From Candidatus Melainabacteria bacterium (GTDB lineage: Bacteria > Cyanobacteriota > Vampirovibrionia > Obscuribacterales > Obscuribacteraceae), in the NCBI GenBank assembly GCA_013288645.1, contig JABDBL010000004.1, positions 1 through 64,000 on the forward strand: 64,000 nt of DNA, written 5' to 3'. Under the pieces are notes generated by a model. The model was not told the DNA's origin, ran no database searches, and worked only from the letters and a program-made list of their open reading frames with translations. The position numbers and the translations under genes were made by a program. Positions 1 to 8,153 of this stretch are shown piece by piece. How positions within the stretch are numbered: the stretch's first letter is position 1; every line of letters begins with the position of its first letter.

Positions 1-285
1 CAACTTTGGTTCGATCATATCTTCTTCGCTCACATAAATCGAAACCAACTCAGGCTCATTCCCTGGGCAAGCATGCAAGCGAGCTATATAGCGTGCAAAA
101 TCTGGCCAAAACATTTTAAAGGGTGATTCAACAATATTGTCATTAGCGAATTTGCGATAACGCTCTTTGAACATTGATTGCCAGTATTTGAGCCTTTCCA
201 TCTTAGGATAAAACCAAATAACTGAGGACGGCATTGTCTCAGGCGCTTCTATCAATATCTGGCAATCTGCTGTACGGTTAAACAT
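1..285 (-). CDS. Partial hypothetical protein, possibly soluble C-terminal part of an HTTM-type protein
   Basis: An open frame on the minus strand runs off the left edge. From the ATG at 285 it reads a soluble, Trp/Tyr/Arg-rich sequence (KYWQSMFKERYRKF, then FARYIARLHACPG, then VSIYVSEEDMIEP). The frame stays open to about 342 with no clear ribosome binding site, so the true start is uncertain and the coding sequence may itself begin at a rearrangement junction. The pattern resembles the soluble region that follows the membrane part of HTTM (vitamin K-dependent gamma-carboxylase-like) proteins, and an HTTM fragment lies directly next to it in the opposite direction. That link is an inference; the function is unknown. 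Confidence 0.5.
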   Translation of the reverse strand, partial: MFNRTADCQILIEAPETMPSSVIWFYPKMERLKYWQSMFKERYRKFANDNIVESPFKMFWPDFARYIARLHACPGNEPELVSIYVSEEDMIEPKL

Positions 286-301
286 TCTCAATGTATGTCC
301 C

Positions 302-1022
302 GATAATGATCTCTGGTTGTCTGCTGTATTTTTGACATTTTTTATCGCCGCCATTTTCCTTGGCATGGGCTTTCTTACGCGAATAAGTACAATCGTAGTA
401 TTCGTTTGTTTATTAAGCTTTGACGCTCGAGATTACCTGATAATCAATAGCGGTGATACTTTGATGCGTCTTTTATCCCTTTGGTTGATTTTTTCACCAG
501 CCGGAAGGAGTTTTTCTGTTGACCATAAACTGGACAATATTAAACGAAGAAAACAAGGAATGTCCAATGACCAAAATACTGAGGCAGAGCCTTGGGCTCA
601 ACGGCTCATGCAGATCAATATCAGTCTCGTATATGCGCAGACGTTTTTCAAAAAAAATTGTCGGTATATTTTGGCAAAACGGAACGGCAGTTTATTTCAG
701 CTCGCATTTCACCGAAATGCAACACTTACCAATTAAGTATATCTTTGATCATTTGTGGACTATCCAATTATTGACCTGGACTACTTTGGCTATTGAATTT
801 AGTCTGGCCTTTTTAATTTGGTTCAAACCTATTCGATACTATGTTATCGCCTTAGGTGTGTTCATGCATCTGATAATCGATTGGTCCATGCTTATTCCAC
901 AATTTGAATGGTTAATGATTGTTAGCTACATTCTCTTTATAGAACCAGACGATCTAGATCGTTTAACTTCTTGGTTTTCGCAGCATTTTTTTCAATTAGT
1001 CAAGAAAATTCATTTCGGTTAA
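302..1022 (+). pseudogene. HTTM (gamma-carboxylase-like) membrane protein fragment, 5'-truncated and frameshifted
   Basis: Two overlapping frames together encode the middle and end of an HTTM-type membrane protein. The first (from about 302, nearest start TTG at 317) has a helix with the family-like GMGFLTR turn, then the NSGDTLMRLLSLWLIF segment. The second carries SSHFTEM, TWTTLAIEFSLAFLIWF and a final membrane pair ending at 1022. The switch falls at a run of eight A residues (650-657), so one inserted or lost base explains it. The usual first ~100 residues are missing, because an opposite-strand coding frame occupies the upstream DNA. Its 3' end overlaps the tail of the next gene by 27 bp. 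Most likely a dead remnant; a sequencing error at the A run is possible but would not explain the missing 5' part. Confidence 0.65.
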
Positions 1023-1703
1023 ACATTGCTGCAAATTAGTTTGAATAGTTTTATAGAGACAGTGATCTCTAGCATCTACTATCTGTGCAGCTTTTGCCAA
1101 ATATTCCTTAGCTAAAGAATAATCTTTCCAGCGCTGGCTTCTGTTTGATTCAATTTTCCCCTGCAATAAATAAGTTGTGCCTAGATTATTTAGTGTTCTC
1201 GCCTTGGCTCTCTTTAAATAATCCCAATCTTTAAGATTCGACTTCTGAGTGGCTGAATCTATTAGCAAGAGAGCCCCTTCATATTTTATATGTGCCTGCT
1301 CAAAACTTTTAAAATCACGATGTATATTGGCTGCAAACAAGTATAAATTTGCCTGCTCGGTGATGTCATTTAGATGACTAGTGCAGTTCATCAGAGCATT
1401 TATATAATTTTCTGCCGATGAAAATTTATTCTGACACAAACTAATTTGACATAGTCCTCTATAAATAGGCACCAAATCAGGAGAATAAAGGATTGCCTTC
1501 TTCTTAGCTTCCTCTTTAAGTATCTCTTCTTTGCCAGACAATTCAATACCATAGTCAAAAAGCAGACCGGACGTCTTATTAGAGAGCAAGTATAAATAAC
1601 AACCTAACCAAAGAGGAATTGTCACTAAGATAAGACCCTTAATAATTCCTTTGGCGCTGATTTTAGGCTGCAATTGGGTGATTAGACTGCTTATTTTCAT
1701 CAT
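996..1703 (-). CDS. Membrane-anchored TPR-like protein, function unknown
   Basis: A 235-residue protein with one membrane segment near the N-terminus (about residues 20-42, GLILVTIPLWLGCYLYLL) followed by a helical region with TPR-like spacing: Tyr-rich helices at 75-160, and the motif NNLGTTYLLQGK near 170, typical of a TPR helix A. This architecture suits a scaffold held at the cytoplasmic membrane. It starts at ATG 1703 without a strong Shine-Dalgarno sequence and converges on the HTTM remnant. No catalytic residues are recognised. A specific role cannot be assigned. Confidence 0.75.
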   Translation of the reverse strand: MMKISSLITQLQPKISAKGIIKGLILVTIPLWLGCYLYLLSNKTSGLLFDYGIELSGKEEILKEEAKKKAILYSPDLVPIYRGLCQISLCQNKFSSAENYINALMNCTSHLNDITEQANLYLFAANIHRDFKSFEQAHIKYEGALLLIDSATQKSNLKDWDYLKRAKARTLNNLGTTYLLQGKIESNRSQRWKDYSLAKEYLAKAAQIVDARDHCLYKTIQTNLQQCLTEMNFLD

Positions 1704-1854
1704 TTGACAAGATTTTAAATGGCATGCTAGGTTTGAGAATATACTCGCTGATCTTACATAATTGACTCAACAAATTTAATTTCAAGAGCAAGATTAAACT
1801 GATAATTTAGCGAAAGTTTGGGTTTAAAGAGACTATATGGATGAGCATTAAACC

Positions 1855-4602
1855 ATGGAACGCATGCTTTTGACAGAAACCCGTGTAAGAAACAATCGTG
1901 GTGCAGCAGTAATTGGGCTGTGCTTGGTATTGCTTCTCTTCTTGATTTTTATAATCTTCTTTTCGTTCGATATGAGTAGAGTGCAAATGGCGCAAAGGGA
2001 GCTCACTGCAATTTGCGACGCGGCTGCATTATCTGGATCGGCAATGATCACTTCCAAAGACACTAGTTTTGAGGACTCTTCCCTCGACACTTTGTATACC
2101 ACACAGTTAGCTGCTGAGCAGTATGCCAAAAATATGGTAAGCATGGGCAACATATTGGGCATGCAATGTTATGACCCAGCAATGAATCCTAAGATTACCA
2201 ATGGGGTAAAGCTCAACTGGGTCGGCAGTACTGCCGCTTTGGCAAATCCTGCTCCTGGAACATGTAATGTGTGTGTACAGCTGGTATCGCCTATCAATAA
2301 TTATGTAGTCGTGCCACCCGGCAACAGTAGTGCTAGGGGTGTTTGGGTCCAGGCGTCTTTTGGTTATATTCCCTTTTTACACTTATTAGGGGTTCATTCT
2401 GTAAGTTTAGCAGCATCTTCTACCAGCAGTTTGCAAAAACTCTATGTCATTATGGTGTTCGACTGCTCCGGTTCAATGGACGACAATACTGAGGTTAGTT
2501 TTGTTTATCGACGCTGGTCTGATAGTAGTGATAGCGCCGCGGTCCAGGCCAAAAACGGTGGCAAAGGACAATACGTTTATACTGTAGTAGGCACTCCTGG
2601 CAACGGACAATTATGGCAATATGCTGGTTTAGACTATGGTGCCGAGCCGAACGGAACGGCAGTGAATATTTTACCACCGCAAAATTTAGATTTTCTGGGA
2701 TTCGTTTATGGCAACACGAATTTTAGCTACGCAAACTCTAACACTGCTTTTGATAATGCTAATCCTCCTCTAGCTTTCGATATAGCCATAGCTGATTATG
2801 TTCCTTGGCCAGCCGGCACAATTGTAGGGGCTTACAATGCCGCTTATAAAACATATCCTATTAATGGCAACGGTTTTCAGGGTCCTTATTATGACAATTA
2901 TTTTGGCACTCCACCTGGTAATTGTCCAGTTAAGTACGGTTCGGCCCCCAGCGGTGCTAGTTATGGAGGACAAGTAGCTCCTGATATAACAAACCCACTT
3001 AAGAGTTTAAATTCAATGGCGGGTAACAGTGCTGCACAACTTCCAGGTCCCAGTTATTCGCCAGGTTATTATTATTATCCTACCGGTCCCGCTAATCCTA
3101 ATGACGGCAATATATATTTCTATGATCCCTATTCAATGCCGGCCAGGTGCACTAGTAATAAGGTCGTAGCATTTACTGACATGGTAGCAAATATAAGTTC
3201 TGTAACTCCGCCTGTCACTCAACCAAATTATGGTCCAGCAACCTTTAGCAGTTTCACTGAAACTTTTCCGTCTTCCTCAAGCGAGTATACAATAGCAGTA
3301 GCTGAAACCACATCGCAGAATTTGACGGAAATTGGTTATTATGAAGATGATAGCTCACTGAATGGAGTCAAAACTTACCCATTTTTGAGCATTGCTTATG
3401 TAGTTGAAGCTTCCAGAGGCAATCTGGATCTTGAATGGAATGGCAATAATGCTGTGGCTAAAACATATACTAATTACGATAATGCTTTATTAGGTTATGG
3501 TAGCAATATGACATTGCCAGCCCGGGCCAGTTGTTTGAATGGTTATCAAAAAGCATACCAACGCCTAGCTATGTATGTTATGCAACCATATGCCACAGCG
3601 GTTGATGGTGCTCGTAGATTTTTTCAAAATTTGTGCGGAACTAGTAGTTGCAATTTTGGCTTCGTAGGTTTTTCTGTAGCTCCTGCCAATACCGCTAGTT
3701 ATAAGTGTGCCTATTTGAGGACCACTTTAGGAACAGGGAATGCTGGCACTATGAGTGTTGGTTTAGCTGCGCCTGCTAATACATATAAGCCTCAAGCAGT
3801 ATATTCAAGTTATGTTTACCAGCCTTTGGCAGGATGTAACCCCTGTTTCTGGATAAGTAATACCATGGCAGGATTAGGCTCGAATGTATGTCCTGCAGGT
3901 CCATCTGGCAGTCCTTCAGGAGAAGCTTATGATGCTGGCTTGAATACTACTGGTCCAAGCAGAAGCACTTGGTTACAGGTAAATGGTGGTGCGCCGCCAT
4001 CTAATGCCACCACATTGTGGGCAAATAATTATCCTGGTTTTCAAATACCTAGGAGCCCAATCAATACAACTAGTTCCTCTGGAGCAGCTTATTATGCTGT
4101 AGCAGGTGATGATTGGTCGGGCATTAACTTTGCTAATGCTGGAAATGGGGCTTCTGATTGGGGCTGTAATGGTGTACAGCGCGCCAGACCACTATACGAT
4201 ACTGATGCCTTAGAAGCTTTAGAATACGGTTTGTATAATCTAACGAATGTATCTTCGCTAAGTTCACTTACTGGAGGGGTCACCAGTTGGGTAACTTTGC
4301 CCACAGATTACGGCGCCAAGAAGGTTATCTGTTTCTTCACTGATGGAATACCGACAGATGACGCCTCGCCCTACACCACATACACTACTAATTTAGTTGC
4401 GCCAGCTCAAACTAAAGGTGTTTCTGTATATTCAATCGGACTGGCATTGAATACCAATATCCAACATGAGCAAGCTGCTTTCCTGTCAAGCTTAGCGAAT
4501 AAGGGGGCTAACGGTTCTCAAGAGTTCCAAGTAACGAGTAGTGCAACTTTAACCTCTACTTTTTGTGGCATAGCCAGGCAATTAGCTCAAGGTCAGCGCT
4601 AA
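1855..4602 (+). CDS. TadG-like pilus-associated protein with a split von Willebrand factor A domain
   Basis: A 915-residue protein whose N-terminus is TadE/TadG-like: basic leader, one membrane helix at about 18-38, then the segment AICDAAALSGSAM typical of TadG. The von Willebrand A domain starts with the MIDAS motif DCSGSM at residue 203. It resumes only near residue 570 (helix PYATAVDGARRFF, strand FGFVGFS) and ends with strand CFFTDGIPTDD at about 825-835. The intervening ~350 residues are Tyr/Pro/Asn/Gly-rich with many Cys. A stop codon six bases upstream (1849) makes ATG 1855 the first start. Two TadE-like genes follow in the same direction, so it is probably part of a tight-adherence (Flp/Tad) pilus group. 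Assembly genes (TadA/B/C, secretin) are not in the window. Location is likely periplasmic or surface, anchored by the N-terminal helix. Confidence 0.85.
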   Translation: MERMLLTETRVRNNRGAAVIGLCLVLLLFLIFIIFFSFDMSRVQMAQRELTAICDAAALSGSAMITSKDTSFEDSSLDTLYTTQLAAEQYAKNMVSMGNILGMQCYDPAMNPKITNGVKLNWVGSTAALANPAPGTCNVCVQLVSPINNYVVVPPGNSSARGVWVQASFGYIPFLHLLGVHSVSLAASSTSSLQKLYVIMVFDCSGSMDDNTEVSFVYRRWSDSSDSAAVQAKNGGKGQYVYTVVGTPGNGQLWQYAGLDYGAEPNGTAVNILPPQNLDFLGFVYGNTNFSYANSNTAFDNANPPLAFDIAIADYVPWPAGTIVGAYNAAYKTYPINGNGFQGPYYDNYFGTPPGNCPVKYGSAPSGASYGGQVAPDITNPLKSLNSMAGNSAAQLPGPSYSPGYYYYPTGPANPNDGNIYFYDPYSMPARCTSNKVVAFTDMVANISSVTPPVTQPNYGPATFSSFTETFPSSSSEYTIAVAETTSQNLTEIGYYEDDSSLNGVKTYPFLSIAYVVEASRGNLDLEWNGNNAVAKTYTNYDNALLGYGSNMTLPARASCLNGYQKAYQRLAMYVMQPYATAVDGARRFFQNLCGTSSCNFGFVGFSVAPANTASYKCAYLRTTLGTGNAGTMSVGLAAPANTYKPQAVYSSYVYQPLAGCNPCFWISNTMAGLGSNVCPAGPSGSPSGEAYDAGLNTTGPSRSTWLQVNGGAPPSNATTLWANNYPGFQIPRSPINTTSSSGAAYYAVAGDDWSGINFANAGNGASDWGCNGVQRARPLYDTDALEALEYGLYNLTNVSSLSSLTGGVTSWVTLPTDYGAKKVICFFTDGIPTDDASPYTTYTTNLVAPAQTKGVSVYSIGLALNTNIQHEQAAFLSSLANKGANGSQEFQVTSSATLTSTFCGIARQLAQGQR

Positions 4603-4795
4603 GGTAGGTATAGCGCAAGATATAGTTAATCTTCAATTGACAGTGTTTAGGGGGCATGATAAATGTGAAGATGTGTAATTCAAGGTTTCGAGTTCTTTTA
4701 TCTGCAGGTTTTTACCATCATCCAGGATTAAGAATCATAAAATCATATTTGCGATTCAAAATAATTCAAACATCCTATATTTGGTAAAAAAGTAA

Positions 4796-5401
4796 ATGTT
4801 AAACAGTAGAATTAAGTCTAAAACCATTAAGCGAAGAGCACTCCGTGGATCGCTCATAGGCGAAAACGCTGTTGTACTCTATGTTATGTTTTTCTTTTTA
4901 TTCTTTCCTCTGGTAGATTTAGGAGGAATCGGTATAAGAATGTTTGGCCTTTGGTTTGCTTGCAATCAGGCAGCTATGGCTGGCTCTAAGGGAGAAAAAT
5001 GGAGCACGGGTAATAACACTACAACCGGTAATTATGCGACGTCAATCCAAACACAAGCAACAACCACTGCAAACAACGTTGCTAAGATGTTTACCGGGAT
5101 AGCAATCACTGCTGGTTATCCCAAACTGAACGTAATTTTAAGAGCCATACAACATTCTGACACAGTTAACAATCAAATAAGTGCCGCTACTAGTACTTAT
5201 CTCGGCGGTATTGGTTTGCCTTTAGCTAATCCTGCCGATCCTTCTCAATATGTTCCTTTTTTGCAAGTGGAAGTGAAGGGCACAATACAACCATTGATTG
5301 AAGTACCTTTTCTTGTCGGAATTCCTGGCTTATCAAAATCTTTCAACGTTACTATATATACAGAGCAGCAGATAGAAGATATAGATGCTTTAGCTTCTTA
5401 A
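4796..5401 (+). CDS. TadE-like minor pseudopilin
   Basis: A 201-residue protein with a basic N-terminus and a single membrane helix at about 25-50. The motif GENAVVLYVMFFFLFFPLVDLGGIG matches the TadE pattern of Gly, Glu and a hydrophobic stretch. After the helix comes a Thr/Asn-rich soluble region. It lies 193 bp after the TadG-like gene and 36 bp before a second TadE-like gene, all in one direction. TadE-type proteins are processed by a prepilin peptidase and help pilus assembly in the envelope. The ATG at 4796 is the only sensible start, although its ribosome binding site is weak. Confidence in the family is good; the exact role is inferred. Confidence 0.75.
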   Translation: MLNSRIKSKTIKRRALRGSLIGENAVVLYVMFFFLFFPLVDLGGIGIRMFGLWFACNQAAMAGSKGEKWSTGNNTTTGNYATSIQTQATTTANNVAKMFTGIAITAGYPKLNVILRAIQHSDTVNNQISAATSTYLGGIGLPLANPADPSQYVPFLQVEVKGTIQPLIEVPFLVGIPGLSKSFNVTIYTEQQIEDIDALAS

Positions 5402-5437
5402 GCAATTACATAAACCTCGCGCCCAATTGGATTAAAA

Positions 5438-6709
5438 ATGAAACTAAAACTAGTAAAATTGAATTTTAACAACAAGCCTAAACGCTTTAAAAACAAGGGC
5501 GTAACCTTAATCGAGTTGGCTTCTATGGTGTTTCTATTTGTTATAGTTGCTTTACTGGGTTTGGATATGGGCATTCTCATTTTTGCTGCAGATACTTGCG
5601 ACAAAACGGCTAGAGACTGTGGCAGAGCTGCCAGCTGTTGTAGGACGCCTGGACAAGCAATAGATGCTATGAACGCTGCTTTAGCAAGCCATGCTGCGAA
5701 TTTGAACGCTCTTGTGATGTCTAACTTAACCGCTCAATTAATGGTTTACGAAGATTACTGTACCCCTCCTGTGAATGTTACAAATACAGGTAGCGGGGGT
5801 ACTAATGGACCATGGATAACCACAACAGGAAATGCAAGTGGTGGGGGTATAGTGCCCGCTCCCACTAGTGAAGTAACTATGAATTTAACAAATTCCCAGA
5901 ACAGGCAAGGTGGTTCTCCAGGACCTTATTGTGTTGTTCAAACACAGTTGCATGCACGTGTGCCAGCACCAATCTTTTTTGCAGGTGTTCAATTTAACGG
6001 CAATAGCTCCCTTGGCCCTAATCAAATGCTATTTACTAGCCGTAGTTGTTTCCCTATCGTAAATTTGATTTCTAATGTAATTATGGCCAACATTGCTATT
6101 GTACCTGCTCCACCCAACACAGCGGTGACGGCCTTTTCTGCCTCAGCTGCATCCAGTAGTGGCTCTCCCAGTAGCAGTGGCAGTAGTTCTAGCAGTAATA
6201 GCTCACATTCTTCTTCAACCAGTGCTAGTTCGAGTACTACAAGTAGCAATAGCAGCTCACACGGTTCTAGCACTTCAAGTACCTCTAGCACTTCAAATAG
6301 CGCTAGCAGCGCTAGCAGTGCAAGTAGCTCAACCCATAGTAGCTCTGTAGGCAGTAGTGGTAGCACCACAAGCAGCGGGTCGGCCAGCAATAATAACAGC
6401 GGTAGTAGCGGTCCGGTTCAGAGCGGCAGTGTGTCCGGTAGCGGTAGCACTTCTGGTAGTGGTAGCGGCTCTGGCAGCGGTAGCGGCTCTGGCAGCGGTA
6501 GCGGCTCTGGCAGCGGTAGCGGCTCTGGCAGCACTACTACCTCTGGCAGCACTACTACCTCTGGTAGCACTACTGCCTCTGGCAGCGGTAGCGGCTCTGG
6601 CACCAGTGGCAACACGAGCGCTAGTGGCTTTGGCTCCAACACTGGCAACAATAGTGGAACTGGATTTACTATAGGTTTCGGCAGTGCAACCAACGGGGAC
6701 ACTGGTTAA
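5438..6709 (+). CDS. TadE-like pseudopilin with long Ser/Gly low-complexity tail
   Basis: A 423-residue protein in three parts. The N-terminal basic leader ends in KGVTLIELASM, followed by a membrane helix (about 24-48); this looks like a prepilin peptidase site (Gly then VTLIE). Residues 50-225 form a Cys-containing soluble domain with the cluster CGRAASCC. From about residue 228 to the end the chain is almost only Ser, Gly, Thr, Asn and His, ending in GSGSGS and TTTSGS repeats encoded by an 18-bp tandem array. Such tails are flexible and often glycosylated or surface-exposed. It is the third gene of the pilus-type group and converges on truB, 8 bp away. Confidence 0.75.
   Translation: MKLKLVKLNFNNKPKRFKNKGVTLIELASMVFLFVIVALLGLDMGILIFAADTCDKTARDCGRAASCCRTPGQAIDAMNAALASHAANLNALVMSNLTAQLMVYEDYCTPPVNVTNTGSGGTNGPWITTTGNASGGGIVPAPTSEVTMNLTNSQNRQGGSPGPYCVVQTQLHARVPAPIFFAGVQFNGNSSLGPNQMLFTSRSCFPIVNLISNVIMANIAIVPAPPNTAVTAFSASAASSSGSPSSSGSSSSSNSSHSSSTSASSSTTSSNSSSHGSSTSSTSSTSNSASSASSASSSTHSSSVGSSGSTTSSGSASNNNSGSSGPVQSGSVSGSGSTSGSGSGSGSGSGSGSGSGSGSGSGSGSTTTSGSTTTSGSTTASGSGSGSGTSGNTSASGFGSNTGNNSGTGFTIGFGSATNGDTG
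6461..6604 (+). repeat. 18-bp tandem repeat array inside the Ser/Gly tail
   Basis: Eight 18-bp units lie in register with the codons. Four identical copies encode GSGSGS (6461-6532). Three near-copies encode TTTSGS or TTASGS (6533-6586). One variant GSGSGT follows (6587-6604). The near-identity of the first four copies suggests recent expansion. Because 18 is a multiple of three, copy-number change would alter tail length without breaking the frame. Confidence 0.95.
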
Positions 6710-6717
6710 AACTTTGC

Positions 6718-7722
6718 CTAGCTTTTGCTTGCGTTTAAGGCAAGCAATATTACTTCTGGCTTGATAAACTGCTGCTCGGAAACACGTCCGAGCCCTACTA
6801 TTTGACTGCAATTATTTGCTTGATCACAAAGTAAGATCACCTTCTCGTTTACCTGCAGTGCTTCTATCGTTAGATCCACATTCAAGTAATTTCCCTCTGC
6901 ATTTCTATAATCAGCTAAAGTATTTAGATCTAAATATCGTCCGTTCAAAATAAGCGCTGTTGCCTCTGTATCTAACTTGATAGTCTTAAAATTAAGCATA
7001 TCTTGGGGATCAACAAGCAGCTGCGACAATTTTCCTGTCTCGATTAAGCGCTGAGCCTTATTGAGTTCAGTAGATTGAGAGATATCAAATAAACCAGATT
7101 TTTCTCGGCGCAAAAATCTTAAACAGGCACCACATCCTAGCAATTCACCTAAATCTCTAGCAAGTGAACGTATATATGTGCCGGTAGAACAAGCAATTCT
7201 CAAGCTTACAATCGGCAATTCAGTGGATAATACATCTATCTTTTCTATCTGCACGTAGCGTTGCTTAACGTCAGAAAGCACATTAGCTATCTCTGAGACA
7301 TTAGCGCTGCGGTGTTTTGCCAGGCGAGCTAAATGATGTAAACGCTGTCCATTATGGTGAACCGCGCTATATAAAGGTGGCGTTTGTTGGATTGAACCAA
7401 TAAAATTCTGCAGTGCCTTTTCTATTTTTGCTCTGTCTATAGAAATATCTATCTCTTTGCTTTCTAAAACTCTACCAGATAAATCATCAGTGTTTGTCCT
7501 TAATCCGAGCAGTATTTCGGCAAAATATACTTTGTCTTTGGATAAATAATCAATCAAACGACAAGCTGAACCAATCGCTATAGGTAATACACCTGTAGCA
7601 TCTGGATCTAGAGTACCGGTGTGACCCATACGTTTAATTTTCGTACTGCGTCTGAGGCGAAATATAACATCATGCGAAGTAATGCCGGGCGGCTTATCTA
7701 TGTTGATAAATCCAGATATCAT
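6718..7722 (-). CDS. truB: tRNA pseudouridine-55 synthase
   Basis: Makes pseudouridine 55 in the T-loop of tRNA. The protein has 334 residues and the usual TruB layout. The N-terminal signature INIDKPPGITSHDV is followed by the catalytic loop GHTGTLDPDATGVL, which holds the nucleophilic Asp at about residue 40. The later signatures YSAVHHNGQRLHHLAR and CSTGTYIRSLARDLG are also present. A PUA-like C-terminal region follows. It is the last gene of the rimP-nusA-ylxR-infB-rbfA-truB group, starting 8 bp after rbfA, so the two are probably co-transcribed. Its 3' end contains a perfect TTGCTTGC/GCAAGCAA inverted repeat (about 6725-6747) and converges on the pseudopilin gene. Confidence 0.97.
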   Translation of the reverse strand: MISGFINIDKPPGITSHDVIFRLRRSTKIKRMGHTGTLDPDATGVLPIAIGSACRLIDYLSKDKVYFAEILLGLRTNTDDLSGRVLESKEIDISIDRAKIEKALQNFIGSIQQTPPLYSAVHHNGQRLHHLARLAKHRSANVSEIANVLSDVKQRYVQIEKIDVLSTELPIVSLRIACSTGTYIRSLARDLGELLGCGACLRFLRREKSGLFDISQSTELNKAQRLIETGKLSQLLVDPQDMLNFKTIKLDTEATALILNGRYLDLNTLADYRNAEGNYLNVDLTIEALQVNEKVILLCDQANNCSQIVGLGRVSEQQFIKPEVILLALNASKS

Positions 7723-7730
7723 GAATAGCT

Positions 7731-8084
7731 TTAGACTTCGCCACGCGAAATTTTATTTATTAGCTCGGTAACTTTAGCTCCACGCTCAAGCGAATGGTCT
7801 AGCTTAAATTGCAGTTCGGGAGCAAAACGCAGGTGCAAGCGTCTACAAATTTCGCCTCTGATGAAACCCACATTTTCATTCAGTACCAACATCGTATTAT
7901 TCTGAGCAGCTTCGTCCCCAAACACAGAAATGAATACTCTCGCTGCCCTACAGTCTGGGGCACACTCAACATCGGTAATCGAGACAATTCCAGCAATTCT
8001 CTCGTCTTGTAAATCGCGCTTGATGATTTCGGATAATTCACGTTTGATAGACTGTGATACACGCAAGGGTCTTTGTGTTGACAT
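7731..8084 (-). CDS. rbfA: 30S ribosome-binding factor A
   Basis: Assists late 30S subunit maturation, binding near the 5' end of 16S rRNA. The sequence starts STQRPLRVSQSIKRELSEII and contains the family pattern VSITDVECAPDCRAARVFISVFG, with the expected KH-like fold length (117 residues). The start is set at ATG 8084 because a GGAGG sits 6 bases upstream (complement of 8091-8095). A longer frame to 8117 lacks both a ribosome binding site and family similarity. It lies between infB and truB, as in most bacteria. Confidence 0.95.
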   Translation of the reverse strand: MSTQRPLRVSQSIKRELSEIIKRDLQDERIAGIVSITDVECAPDCRAARVFISVFGDEAAQNNTMLVLNENVGFIRGEICRRLHLRFAPELQFKLDHSLERGAKVTELINKISRGEV

Positions 8085-8153
8085 AAGTAGCCTCCAGTTT
8101 AAACTCAATCTATACAAACTACCGAATTACTAGTGAGATTGACTCGATAGGAG

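Noticed and set aside
6461..6604. Regular repeats considered as CRISPR
   Set aside because: The repeats are contiguous, 18 bp long, in codon register and without spacers.
6022..6811. Several long open frames on both strands opposite the Ser/Gly tail
   Set aside because: They are produced by the repetitive Ser/Gly codons (Leu/Pro- or Ala/Arg-only sequences) and have no independent coding features.
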